Source: Isoetes taiwanensis (lineage: Eukaryota > Streptophyta > Lycopodiopsida > Isoetales > Isoetaceae). From it: 64,000 nt of DNA. A program made the translations under genes and the position numbers. Where the stretch lies: assembly GCA_021234155.1 (NCBI GenBank), contig JAJEKV010000085.1, positions 4,226,036-4,290,035 of the forward strand. Reading direction: 5' to 3'. Within the stretch, counting starts at the first letter, position 1, and each line of letters opens with the position of its first letter. Of this stretch, positions 1 through 11,957 are shown one piece after another. Under the pieces are notes generated by a model that saw only the letters and a program-made list of their open reading frames with translations, had not been told where the DNA came from and made no database searches.

Positions 1-1188
1 ATCATCTTGCCTACAGGAGTGTCGCCTGAGATCACACGTTCACAACTAATCGCGCCCATTAGGGAATCATCAACAAAAGCCGTGGAGCGTGGATACGGGA
101 AGGAACATAGGGGCTTAATCCGAGCCACTTTCAATTCACGAGGTTTCTAATCCCCTCATGAGATAAACGCAAAATACGTGCAAAATCATCGCAATCGCAA
201 AGAGCACCTCTGATAGTGAAAGAAAATATTGTGTGCCGATCGGTAGAAATGCCTAATCGTGGTATAATTAGTTAAGATTCCTCCAGAAGCGAGTGTTTTA
301 AAATATTGCATCACAATAGCCACTGCTCCAGATCCTGCTCCTCTGTAATTCCCCGCACTCCTCCGTAATTCCCCGCACCGACTCTATCGATAATTTCTGG
401 CCCTTCAATCTTCAATGCAGATTTATTATTATATATGCAATAGTCTATCGCTATCTTCTGTTAGAAAACTTTAATTGAACAAATTGGTTAATTAAACAAA
501 TTGGTCGCGGGAAACTTCGAAAGTTGTTATGCACAACTTTGGGGGATCATGTATGCCGGCATGGCCACCGGGACCACATTCCGGTGTGGACCGGTGGGGC
601 CCCGCGACCGGCGGAGCCGGGAGCGGGTCACCGGCCACACCGGAATGTGGGACCGGTGGCCATGCCGGCACAACATGGAAATGGGGAGCCGTACCTTTTA
701 TTTTTTTTTTCTTGGAGGTCTGGCGATGGCGCTCTGCGGGTATGGCCTCGGGCGAGGTCTGCAATGGCGCTCTGCGAGGCCTTGGGAGCTCTGCGAGGTC
801 TGGTGATGGCGCTTTGCGGCCATGGCATTTCTTGCTGCTAGGCGGTTGCGACGCTCGTTTCTTGGCCGTTGTTTTCTTTTATGAAGATTTATTTTACGTT
901 TCCCTTATGTTCTTGAGGAAAAGCGACTGTTTCATGATTCCAGTGTGTTCTTGATGAAAAGCAGGTAGATAATAGTGATTCTTTATGCTTCTAGGATAAT
1001 TTCTTCATCTTTTTATGGTTTCTAACTGTCTTGATGCTTTTTCTTTCCTTGCATGCAGGTCAAGATGTTGTTTCGTGCACGCAGGTGAGGATACAGTTCA
1101 TGCAAAGCTTCAGAAAGTACCGCTCCAGCATTGTTTGGGGATTTTTGGCTTGTAAAGCTATTTGTGCATCTGCTTGCTTGTGCTGCAG
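1..1188. other. Unassigned low-copy segment
   Basis: No gene is recognised here. On the minus strand, bases 146 to 1 form a stop-free stretch preceded by an AG that could be a splice acceptor, but the plus strand is also open there, so this is weak. Bases 520-674 hold a small A/T-rich palindrome and a GC-rich inverted repeat. Bases 720-830 contain three imperfect copies of a short GGCGCTCTGCG-like motif. Around 1060-1085 a pyrimidine-rich tract ends in GCAG and is followed shortly by CAG/GTGAGG, which could be a small exon of a plus-strand gene ending near 1238. Confidence 0.4.
552..673. repeat. GC-rich imperfect inverted repeat (hairpin)
   Basis: Arms of about 45 bp (552-597 and 629-673) are near-perfect reverse complements around a loop of about 31 nt. 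Both arms contain GCCGGCATGGCCACCGG and CACATTCCGGTGTGG. The GC content is far above the flanking A/T-rich DNA. This could be the end of a foldback element or a structured transcript; nothing decides which. Confidence 0.75.
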
Positions 1189-1238
1189 CGGTGAAGGAAT
1201 ACAAAAAGGCTAAGGCCGGACTTGCAGAAGTAAAGTGA
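1189..1238 (+). CDS. Possible 3'-terminal exon of an unidentified gene
   Basis: After a pyrimidine-rich stretch ending in TGCTGCAG, the sequence opens in a frame reading VKEYKKAKAGLAEVK and stops at TGA (1236-1238). AATAAAATAAAAT follows within 10 bp and would serve as a polyadenylation region. A charged lysine/glutamate-rich C-terminus is all that can be described. The upstream exons were not identified, and a chance open stretch cannot be excluded. Confidence 0.25.
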
Positions 1239-2644
1239 AAAATAAAATAAAATGGAGGATCTGATGCTACATTTTCATGAAAATAGCCTCTGTTTGCATG
1301 CTTTTGTTCCTTTCAGAAATACAGAGAGCGAGGTTACTGTATAAGAACTCTGTGTAAAAACTTGTTTATTTTGGGAACCGGTTGTAGCCTGTAAATGTTT
1401 GTATGGGCGGAATTGGCTTCCCACTTTCCATTCCGGATTGTAGGGATATGCCACATGGCAGCACGTAGTTTATCTTCAGACAAAAACGGCGACCCCATTT
1501 CCATGTTGTAAATGCATAAGTATCATGCTGAAAGAAATTGGCTAACAGAATTGACGTCTTCGCTTTTATATTCCAGCAAACCGAAATTTTTGAAGTTCTT
1601 AGATCGAGCCTCCAATTCTATTTGCTTAAGCCACGATTTCTGCTTGATGTATTTGCATTGCTCTTTAATGACCTCGGCAACCATTTTGCAATTGCTCTTT
1701 GGTTGTTTCAGCTACCAAGTTACATAATTTATCTTCTAAGCAGACACCGGAACAAGGCCTCTTTGAGTTTAGAGTTCTGCATTTTGAGCTCTTTGTTCTG
1801 TGCAACACTTCCTCAACCAAATTGCGCATCATCCGTGGTTCCTCCTTCATTTCCTTCATCATCCGGAACAATTCATCTTCATCTATAGGATCTCGCTTCG
1901 TGCAAGATCCTCGTTTACCTTTCGCCAGACTCAGACAGTCACTTCTGTGCCAGAGATAATGCCGGATAAGCAGATGGGCTGCAAATGTCTAATATCTAGG
2001 GCCTCAGATCTTCGGAAGAGCCAGAAAAGGCTCAAATATATCCTTTTGCCTGTAACTAGCCCCGTCCAATTTTTTTCCGATCAGCTCATAGCGCCATGAA
2101 GAAATGTGTGATCCATTTTGAAGTGTTCCTCCAAACAGAACTTCAAGTCAGATGGAAAAATACGTGTGAGTGCATCCGCTTTGATTGTGCCAACTAAACA
2201 TTTACTCGTGTACTTGACCATTATAAACGGCTTTCCTGTTATTTTATACCTGTACAGAAAATAGTCATTGGTACCAGTCTGTCTGCATAGGGGAAATTTG
2301 CTTCAAGTGTCAAGCAGATTATAAGTGCTGCACCATCAACTCTTCTAGTTCATCTGGACCAGAAAACAATTGAACCATGAACAGCTGCCGAGACCGACAT
2401 CCGTAACAGAATAACATCAAACAAAATTGTCCCATTATATCATGTAGCCAGCATCCTGTTTTTTCTTCTAAGAAAATCCTCCCAAAATTAAGGCCACAGG
2501 AACGCAAGTGATCGATGGACTACATTATAGGCAGGTGCAATATGGGTGGGAGAACTATCACATGTGATAAGTCATCACCGTAACCATCATCCGACCACAG
2601 ACAATGGTTCGAGTTCTCAACATTCTGAGGTGCAGCTGTTTATC
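1239..2644. other. Intergenic DNA between possible exon and delta-tubulin
   Basis: No convincing gene is seen. Overlapping short open frames at 1512-2099 lie on both strands and lack recognisable motifs. The last few hundred bases should hold the 3' UTR of the minus-strand delta-tubulin gene, whose stop codon is at 2647-2645. Confidence 0.5.
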
Positions 2645-4897
2645 TCATATTAGTGTCAAATACCGGAATAAAACATCCTCTATTGTTGCAAAGGCACACT
2701 CAAATGCTGCCTCATCTAAACCATACTGAAAATACTGATGCAAGTAAGCTTTCGAAGAATACATGGCATATGCATGAGAAAGCATTCCTGCAGCTGGTAA
2801 GACCGTTGACTGGCAATTGCTAAGAAGACCAACAACCATTTCCTGTTTGCCAAAACTTGAATTTGAACACGCAACCTTCAGAGGCTCAATCGACCATGCA
2901 GCGTACATACCAGGATCTTGAAAAACACTGATATCAGCTATTGCAGAATTTTGCCCCCTTAGGACAAGCATGTTTGCAATGCAATGGTTCATTGATTTAC
3001 CAGAGTCTCTGATAGTCCCACTGTTGGCCAAAAAGATGCTGAGTGACTCATCTTGCATCAGACCACTGGTAAAAAGACCTCTTCTTATTTGTTTCAATTG
3101 CGAACTCCAGGTAAAGCTTGTAAAATCTAATGATTTTCCTGAAATCTGCATGAGGACAGTATCAGATCATTTCCTCTATAAAAGAAAAAGCCCAGAGATT
3201 TCACCTGTGGCGTGGAATACAAGGAGAGAATGCGATAGGCTGGATGTGCACAGACTGTTGATAGCAGATCTGAAAGAAGCCTTACTGAACCACCATGTGG
3301 AACACAAGGCTGTGAAGAAGTCTGTGGTAAATAGCCCTGAAGTGGCCTCCATTGAGCAGGTTCTAAAATAGAAGCAAGAGATTGAGCTCCAACATCATTC
3401 ATGTCCTCAAATGACGGTCTTAAGATACCTAGTGCTCTTTTACATGTGATACTTAAAACCTCATTTTCAGCAATGATTATGCCATCTGAGCAATCTTGCA
3501 ATGTTGCCAAGGTAAGAAGCATATTATAATTTTGTACAACAACTTCACCACTGCGGAATGGCCAAATGCATAAACTCATGACGCAAGCCTCAGGAAATTC
3601 ATCCTTCAAAAGTTCTGCCATGTATGCACCTGAAAGGCACTAATTAGAAACTCACAAATTTGACTTGAAGGCGGCAATATCATGAAAAACTCGCTCTTCT
3701 ATTTATCAGTTTAGTGACCAAAAAGACACAACAAAACCCCAATAGATTTAGGAAGGCTGGCAGATGCTTTATTGCGAAATCGTTGAGCCTTTTATTTTTG
3801 GGAGTGTTCAATGATCTAAAATTATTTGATGCATGTATGTTTCCTCATATTCATCATTATGTTCACTTGAACTTCAGTTCATTTCATATAATGCCCCTTT
3901 GACACTAACAAACAATGTCCCTCCACATCCCTTTCCATTCCCCACTTGAAGTGCCTCAGATTACACATCAGAACGCACAAGCACTTTATGCCAGTTTTTT
4001 GCCTGGATATGTGAAATTTTGAACTCAACAGTCAAAATCATCCTGAGACCATCATGCTTAAAAGACCTCAAGCCATATCTAATAGCAAACATTTTGAACG
4101 CACATGCTATGAACAAATTGCTACTCTAGCCTCCCAGTTTGCAATCCAGTAAAGATGCAGTTGTTTATGCTTTCCTATCTCCCCGAGCTGTCTGCAATCT
4201 CAAATACAAGCAGAAGGATTTCCAAATGCAGTGTCCTGAGCTGCTAAGCTAAACAACGTTCCTAATATAAAGATCTATGCAAAGGTCTCTTTCATCTATA
4301 TCATTGCAAGAGAAGCCTGTTATTTTCTGTTTACCTAAACCAGCACCAGTCCCGCCAGCCAAGCTCTGAACTATTATAAAACCGGCAAAGTCATCACAAG
4401 CTTCAACCTGCACCAACATACCACTTTTATCTAGTTTAAATATGAGTCAAAAAGCTCTGCAAAGATGTATAAACCTCATGATGAATAAGATCCAGTATTG
4501 CGTCCTTGCATGCAGGCCCATGGTTACAAAATCCACATGCCCAATTGTTCCCAGATCCACTGTCTTTAGTAAAGATGTTGGTACCATATTTCCAGCGCCC
4601 AGTTGAATTTGCATTCTTGACCATTGCCCCAATGACCTGATAATATTTGATATGAAAAGATATGAGAATGATTCAAAGGCAAGATAGAACTAAGTAAATT
4701 TACAAGAATACTTATTATGCTACCACCTTAGGTTCAGTGTCTATAAGCACGCATCGTGCTGTAGGCACGGAATTCGCTGCGTCTCGGAAAAAATCCAGGT
4801 TGACAGCAGCCATGGGTGAGAATTTATTCATTGCTTCGAAGAAGGAAAACCCAAATTGGTTGCCACCTTGACCCATTTGCAAAACAACCACACCCAT
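2645..4897 (-). CDS. TUBD1: Delta-tubulin, five exons, apparently intact
   Basis: Delta-tubulin is a basal-body/centriole tubulin needed for triplet microtubules, so it is kept in plants with swimming sperm. Exons on the minus strand, deduced from GT/AG borders and reading frame, are 4897-4727, 4636-4475, 4407-4335, 3629-3205 and 3145-2645, giving about 443 residues, close to the family's usual length of about 450. Exon 1 starts MGVVVLQMGQGGNQFGF and ends in IDTEPK. Exon 2 carries SGSGNNWACGF. Exon 3 carries the nucleotide-binding glycine loop GGTGAGLG. Exon 4 carries WPFRSGEVVVQNYN, and exon 5 carries FTSFTW and SSKAYLHQYFQYGLDE. Phases are consistent: 0 at junctions 1, 2 and 4, and 1 at junction 3. 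The VVQNYN and SKAYIHQY patterns separate it from alpha, beta and gamma tubulins. No frameshift was seen. The start was chosen as the ATG giving the normal tubulin N-terminus. Confidence 0.93.
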
Positions 4898-5170
4898 TTT
4901 GTTTGCCAAATCCGACCTTAGTCGATTCTAGTGCAAACCAAGATACTTCTGCCCCAATGATTGCAGCCGCTGCCTCCACAAACTAAAAAACTAACAGGAT
5001 CGAAATGAAACAGATGGCAAAGGGAGAAACTTTTTGTAAACCGTCATCTAACTTCTCCGGCTTTGCCATTCCAGCATACCTCCATCCAAACCCAACCCTG
5101 TTGGCTTCCAAAGAAGACGAACAACAAAGAAGGAAGCAGAAAGAAGGAAGCAGCGGGAAACAACTAGCCT
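4898..5170 (-). promoter_or_regulatory. TUBD1: 5' flank of delta-tubulin
   Basis: This segment between the delta-tubulin start codon and the first MITE-like repeat must contain its 5' UTR and proximal promoter. No clear TATA box was found on the minus strand. The repeat cluster that follows limits the unique upstream region to about 270 bp. Confidence 0.3.
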
Positions 5171-6560
5171 AAGGGTGATTTTCCACTAGGGTGGTGTCTC
5201 ATATTTTAGTCATTCCTATTCGGCCACATAAGCAAATAAGAAAGAAATGATTTTCTATTTTAAAAATAAAACATGTCCCAAGTGCGTAAATTTGACGGCT
5301 GTCATGCCCGTTTTTAGCTATTTTGCCTGTCAAAACGGGTAGAAATTTTTTTCGCCCTGCAAATAAGGGCACCAAATTGTGAAATGCCCCTCATAGGAAA
5401 GACTAGAAAAAATTTTAAAGGGCTGGGAATGTAGGTTTGTCTGTCATTTTTTATCTACGGTATGTCAATATAATACTTTGTATAATATAATATAGTATTT
5501 GTTTTGTATATATATTAAAAAATTTAGAACCAAGGTTCTAACAATAAATAATATCACAAATTATCACCCAATCAACCATTGAACTATTCAATCGGTTATG
5601 AAACTTACTATTACGAAATACCAATAGCATTCATTCAAGAAATTCGGCCCGGCAGGTAGCCGGCTACTCGTAGAAATTTTGACGGGATGGGGAAGAGGAA
5701 TTGTCATCGGCGGATTGCTTGCCTGTTGAATGTTTCACAGCCTAGAGTGGTATAAGAGCTCGTATGAACCTAGAGACACTTGATGCACTTATGCCAGTGT
5801 CATTATGGGATGCACCATTTGAGTCCATAGATTGGCACGCATGTTTTAAGGATTGGTATGAAGCAAAAGAGAGAAGAGCAATGCTGCTTGTTAATTGATC
5901 AATTTGTGTTTCTAAAACTTACTCATGTACTCTTTTTTGGTACGTTATTATATAACATGTGCATTTTCTATGCATTTTTTGTTAAAAATTTGGATTGCCA
6001 TTTTAAATTTTTGTCTGGCATATGAAAGGCTGAAATTTCATGCGAAAAGCATAAAATATTTTCCCTGCCCTTCGAAAACCGTCAAATTTCCCCTGGTATA
6101 AAATAAGCCAGTGTCACATATGTTAAAAATATCATTAAAATAAGACATGTCTTATTTTTTTTTTTGGGTTTTCCACTAGTATTTTGATGGTGTCTTATTT
6201 TATGACATCACATAGTGGAAAAACAACTTCAATTTTATGTGTCATATTTTTTGATTTGAAGTCATATACGGTGGTATATCTCAATGTGACAGTCTTATTT
6301 TATGATTATAGTAGAAAAGGGTGATTTTCCACTGGAGTGGTATCTCATATTTCAGTCATTTTTTTTCATTGGGCGCATCAAATAAGAAAAAATGATTTTC
6401 TATTACATTTAGGTTTGGATAGGTTCGGTTCCTCTTTTTAAGGGGAATGGAGTCTTATTTCCACAGTCGTGGTAAAATATGGCTGTCATATACAATATAT
6501 GACACCATTTGTGACTCCAGGGCTAAAAATGAGACACACAAATCCTATTGTTTAAATTTG
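5171..6560. repeat. Cluster of MITE-like short repeats
   Basis: The motif AGGGTGATTTTCCACTRG, followed by a TGGTRTCTCATATTT-like stretch, occurs at about 5172 and 6317. Related motifs (AAGACATGTCTTATTTT, TTTTCCACTAG, TGTCTTATTTTATGA) recur in both orientations through 6560 and again at 40990-41500 and 46190-46250. The palindromic AAGACATGTCTT core and mixed orientation fit non-autonomous DNA elements nested in each other. A 44-codon plus-strand open frame (5764-5898, beginning MNLETLDALM) lies in the unique DNA between copies; its identity is unknown. Confidence 0.6.
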
Positions 6561-8442
6561 GTTTTTCCGGGGTTCTGAAAACTTTTTGGATTTTTTTTCC
6601 AGGTTGATTTTCAAAGGTCTAGAAGCTTTTAGTCGCCAGGAAACTTTTCAGGTATTCCAAAAATCGAAAGTGGATTTGTGAATGATTTCGAAAGTGTAGA
6701 TTTTCGGTATTCCGGATTCTTCTTTTGTCTTTTGGCTTGGCTCCACGTTACCGATCGAGCCGGGAGCCGATCGAGCCGGGAGCACAGCACGGCATGCAGG
6801 CCGGATTTTTAATCTTGCAAGGTCGGATTTGAAGACCAGGTGTAGGGTTTTGGTGATGGTTTCTATTCTTAACATTTCAGGTCGTCATCGGACTATTTCG
6901 GCATGAGGTTATAAATCTGCATTCACTGCCTCATCTGCATTTACATCAGGATTTTTGCCTTCATCTCGACCGCATAGGTTGGCGAGGAGGAAATAGATCC
7001 GTATCTTTGCATGACATGTTTTGTTTTTGCTTGGCTTTAGGTGAGGACTTATGCAAATCCACGAAACCCGCATCAACAATTCTCGCATCAATATCCACGG
7101 TATGGCCCGATTAGAATACTCTATTTTGATGCCACGGTATATTGCATATAGGCCAAGGTTGTTGTAGGCATGGAAGCTCTGCTTCTGCCCCATTTTTTTA
7201 TTCCTTTGCTTCCATGAATCTGTCTCGCTATATTCAAAGTCGGGCCGTAATTTTTGTTTGATAAGTTTCGTGTCAAATGGTTTTGGTGCGAATCTCCTCC
7301 AAGCTCTAGAGGCCTATATTGGTTGAGTAGATATGGACATGGAAGTATCACGCTTGTATTGTATTTTTTGCTGCCGGATTGCATTGCAGGTACTCGATTC
7401 AAGGACTCTGATTAAGGAGCTAGAGCATATTATCAAAGATTTTTGGCTGGACATCCTGTTGCAAAAATTCACCTGACTATTGGCAGTTTGCTTGGAATTC
7501 AAGAGTCCCCTCCAGCATTTGCATCGAAAAAAACAACTCTGGTGTTTGTTAAACAATGTAAATACTATGTCATGATTGATGTATTATTTGAGTTTTGCAA
7601 CTTACAGCAGATCGCTAACAAAGCTTTAGAATAGATTGGTAGTTTATTTTTTAGGGTTGCACTGTGCTTTTGATTATAAGTATAAATCTTTGCATATCTA
7701 TGAAAGATACCGATGAAGCCAACATAATAGTTCAATTTGTATATGCAACTCCCTCAGGCTTTCTGCATGTCAATAAGCTTCCTTAGCCCTAATTATGCTT
7801 CTTTGTTTTGTTGCATGTGTGCTTTGATTCTTCTTTGTCAATTTCAGTCCATTCTCTGTTTCTAACTTTTTCATTATAGTTGCAGAATATGCAGTCTGAT
7901 GTGAGAAGCGATGGGCTTGGAAATCTTCTATCACTTCTTCTTGCAATATAGAAAGGTAATAATATTTAAAATTCCATAAAGGAAAGACGCGTTTTACATG
8001 TTCAGATTCATTATTCTACATATGTTAATCCATCAGCATAAAGATATATTATGGAGTTCTCCTTCATGTCTGATTATATGTACAGTGCATTCAATTGCTT
8101 TGTTTTGTGAATAGTTCCATTATTTATTGGTATTTTAAGTTAAGCACTTAGCTGCCAAGCTCCCCGCATGTGATAAGGGCGCAATAAAAGTTGGAAGGTA
8201 AGATCCATTGGACTGAAAATGTATTTCAAGGCAGAGGCAACACAAGGACACAAGCAATCATGCATTGACATCTCTAATTGATTCCTATTTTAAGAATGTG
8301 CAGTAGAACATGCAACACATTGGATTCATCCATTGGCTAGAAGGACCCCATAATTACTTCCTATATTGCAAATAGAGTTAATCTTGCAAATGATGTTTTA
8401 TTTTTAGAAACTAACATCTCATTTATTTCCATAAACTATTGA
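6561..8442. other. Unassigned intergenic DNA
   Basis: A/T-rich sequence with short open frames on both strands and several GT/AG-like sites, but no conserved motif was recognised. An unspliced non-coding transcript or decayed transposon sequence would both fit. Confidence 0.4.
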
Positions 8443-8538
8443 TAGGAGTTATTTATTGTAGTCTCGAAATTTCTTCAGCTTCACTGCCGTTAGGAGTTAT
8501 TTATTGCAGTCTCGAAATTTCTTCAGCTTCACTGCCGT
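8443..8538. repeat. Tandem duplication, 48-bp unit x2
   Basis: The unit beginning TAGGAGTTATTTATTG occurs at 8443 and 8491 with a single substitution (TAGTCTCG versus CAGTCTCG), so this is a recent local duplication. Confidence 0.9.
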
Positions 8539-9800
8539 CATGGTTGTACAGCAAGCTGGGCAGGGAAGTTATTGAAAAGGGTTTTTTGCAGCTTTCAAGA
8601 GTTTTCAGTTTTGCATTATTTTCGGCAACATTTTAGTTTTGTTGTCATGAGTACCACCCATATGTAGCATAATAACAGGGGGTTACTTTTATAGTTTTAT
8701 ACGCTTTTTTACATGGTTTTTCTATGATTTCAGTGTTGTATTCGTGTTGACATACTAAATAGTATTTCTAGAGTGCGCACTTTTTGGGCCGTTGATTTCG
8801 ATTGGCTTAAACAATCCGACGGTTGTTGCTGCGAACACTGCATACATATGCATCAAACCCCATAACTTTTGCCCTCTGGATTCTTGCTGCTGCTGGCGGA
8901 GCGGATTCTTTGTCAAAGTGGATTCTTAAAGTATTGTATGATGTCATAGCTTCTGTTGTGGTAGATAATAGTCTTTTATTCTTGTTTGGGTTAGCATAAT
9001 GATTTTCTATTGTTCCTTTACTTTTGTAAGCAAAAGGTAAGCATCGATCTTTGCAATCTGTCGGACCCTAGACGACGATTTTTTATTCTTGTTTTGGGTT
9101 TTGCTAGGGATTGTATACAAAAGGTTGAGTAGAAGCGAAAAGTTTGACTAAGATGTCTGAGTGAAAATTCTGAGTATGAAGCATCTGGCAGGGGTTTCGC
9201 AGGAGCTTCTTTGCCGACCTGGCCGCAAACAGATCTCAGGAACAAATGCCAATGATCTTCAGAAACAAATCTCGAAAACAAATGGCGAGATCCTCGGAAA
9301 TGCATCCGCATGCGGCTCCCTGTTCTGCATTTTCCTTTTTGGTTGCCCTAGAATCAACCTAAAATGGCAAGCATCGAGAACCTTTGTGGATGAAAACGGG
9401 CTGTTTGTTAGCAGAGTCTAGGAAGAGCATGTCACACTAGGCTGCACGTATCAAAAACATTTGTTCCTTGCCCTATTTCCGGCCCTGCTTATCTGCTTTT
9501 GGAATAGATGTATTTCAAAATGATTCGCTGCCTCAACCAAACTCCGGAGCTCTGATTACAAACTGTAAGTCATTTTTTTTGCTTTATTTCAGATTTGCTC
9601 AATGCCCTGCAATAGAATAGGTTCGAATAGGTTTTTTTTTGCGGAAGCAGCAATCGAATAGGTTCGTTTCCCTTTGAAATGATGTCTTAGAAGCCACATA
9701 TATTTCCAAGTGATGCCGGCATTCAGCAACCTGCTTAGACCATTCTGAAACCAGCTACACGTAACTTTCAAAGATAAACCTAACAGGGGACCAAATGAAA
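8539..9800. other. Unassigned intergenic DNA
   Basis: No gene, RNA or transposon terminus was recognised. The longest open frames (for example minus 9311-9018) have no family motifs and overlap frames on the other strand. Confidence 0.4.
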
Positions 9801-10460
9801 ATAGGTCTCAAAGATCCGTGGAAAATCTATGTATGTTATGCAGAAAAAATTTGTACCTTTGGATGCGAGCTTTTTTTAATTTGCAAACTCCCGCAAGATT
9901 AATCTCTTTCAATGTGTTGGCCTAGATGTAGGTGCTAGATTTAACCCTCATGCAGGTTCCATACATTTCTATCTTCTTCTTGGATTCCTGTAAGCAGAGT
10001 CGATGTATGAAAAGCATTTGTGTTTGCACAAGTAATCAACAGATTGTTGGTTCATTGGCATTTGCTGGTCCTCCTTTAAATCATTCATGGCCCTATTTTT
10101 TGTACCACAAAAATGATAATGAGTCAAGATAGGTCTCAGAAGATCCGGCAAAACCTATGTATGTTATGCAGAAAAATTTTGTACCTTTGGATGCGAGCTT
10201 CCTTTAATTTGCAAACCTCTCGCAAGATTAATCTCTTTCAATGGGCTGGTCCGGATGTAGGTGCTAGATTTAGCCCTAATGCGGGTTCCATACATTTCTA
10301 TCTTCTTCTTGAATTCTTGTAAGCGAGGTCCATGTATGAAAAGCATTTGTGTTTGCACAAGTAATCAACAGTTGTTGGTTCATTGGCATTTGCTGGGTCC
10401 TCCTTTACATCATTCATGGCCCTATTTTTCCGTACCACGAAGATGATAATGAAAGCACAT
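9801..10460. repeat. Direct tandem duplication, unit about 328 bp
   Basis: ATAGGTCTCA starts both copies, at 9801 and 10129. Shared landmarks are TATGTTATGCAGAAAA, GATTAATCTCTTTCAATG, ATACATTTCTATCTTCTTCT and ATTCATGGCCCTATTTT. The copies differ by scattered substitutions and 1-2-bp indels, so the duplication is not very recent. No coding function is visible. Confidence 0.9.
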
Positions 10461-10783
10461 TCATAAGCCATCAGATATTAGTTAGACTTGCTGCTAACAT
10501 TCTTTTGTGTCCTGGCCTTGCTTGTTGTCTTCAAACTTAGCACACAAGCTGCAGCCAATGGGTATTACTTATTGCATTATTAAATTTATTTGATTGCTAA
10601 ATGGAAGAAGACATCTATAAATTTTGAGTTGGTGGCACGATCTATTCGTTAGCTCGGCTCAAGATGTTGGGTTATAGACTTCACATGGACACCACAAACA
10701 CAGTTAGGTTATTTTCTTTTTTCTTGGTGGCCATGCCTAGGTTCAAATCCTAGGGACACTTTCAAAGCTATTTGTTTTAATAA

Positions 10784-11957
10784 ACTATACGTCCACTCAT
10801 TATTCTTAATGTATATTTTAATAACGAGAATCTAGTGTTCCAGTGTTCCCTGGGCTATAAGCATGGTATGGTGCCTGTTTTGTGGTTCTGGTTAGAATTT
10901 GAATATAAATTATTATGGCTTTTTGGATGGATTTTCGAATAGGTCTTTAAAGAGATTCTAAGATTCTCCCAGCTCAATTGACAAGGATGATATTTTATCT
11001 TGTCTTGGTCTACATTGACGGTTGGATCCATATTACATCAATATGGCAATATCATTATGAGAGGCTTTTTTTTTCTATCCTCATCACATTTATCCTTTTA
11101 TCAATATAACACATATAATAACATATAATAACACATATAATATAATAACACATATGACACATATAATACCATTACGAATTTTTTCTAGTTTGTTCGTCAA
11201 TTCTTAATTTTTTTAACTAGTTTATATCCAACACTCTAAAATTAAACCCCCTTCAAACCCCCTTTGGTTTGGGTGCATATTCACACGGGAGGTGACGTAG
11301 GGGGCAGCCCCTAAAATTATGTTTTGCATGTACAAAATCAACACCATGTAGTATATTACCACAAATCTTATAGTATTTTGCAAAACTTGTTATACAATGA
11401 TCGCAAATTTTGTACATGCATAGCCCACAAACAAGGACTTTAGCGGTGTAGATTAAGGAATAATCGGTGAATATGCCTATCCAACCCCTTTGATGTTGGG
11501 TCATATATGCACCCAAACCAAAGGGGGTTTGAAGGGGGTTTAATTTTAGAGTGTTGGATATAATGGTTTGTGTGTTAGCCTAAAATTTGAGGGTATTATA
11601 TGTGTCATATGTGTTATGTGTTATATTGTTATTAAATTGATAAAAGGATAAATGTGATGAGGATAGAAAAAAAAAGCCTCTCATAATGATATTGCCATAT
11701 TGATGTAATATGGATCCAACCGTCAATGTAGACCAAGACAAGATAAAATATCATCCTTGTCAATTGAGCTGGGAGAATCTTAGAATCTCTTTAAAGACCT
11801 ATTCGAAAATCCATCCAAAAAGCCATAATAATTTATATTCAAATTCTAACCAGAACCACAAAACAGGCACCATACCATGCTTATAGCCCAGGGAACACTG
11901 GAACACTAGATTCTCGTTATTAAAATATACATTAAGAATAATGAGTGGACGTATAGT
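10784..11957. repeat. 1.17-kb foldback (long inverted repeat)
   Basis: The left arm (10784 to about 11281) starts ACTATACGTCCACTCATT. The right arm (about 11500 to 11957) ends AATGAGTGGACGTATAGT, its exact reverse complement. Inner landmarks such as ACCCCCTTTGGTTTGGGTGC and CAATATGGCAATATCATTA are also mirrored. The arms are nearly identical except for a small expansion of ATAACACATATAATA in the left arm. The central spacer is about 220 bp. A transcript across it would form a hairpin with stems over 400 bp. No target-site duplication was seen at the outer ends. Confidence 0.9.

Noticed and set aside
1-146. Minus-strand exon with an AG acceptor at 147-148
   Set aside because: The stop-free stretch is short, the plus strand is also open, no pyrimidine tract precedes the AG, and no family could be named.
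10730-10755. GGTTCAAATCC as a tRNA-derived SINE B box (also at 12843)
   Set aside because: No A box at proper spacing upstream and no repeated context in the window.
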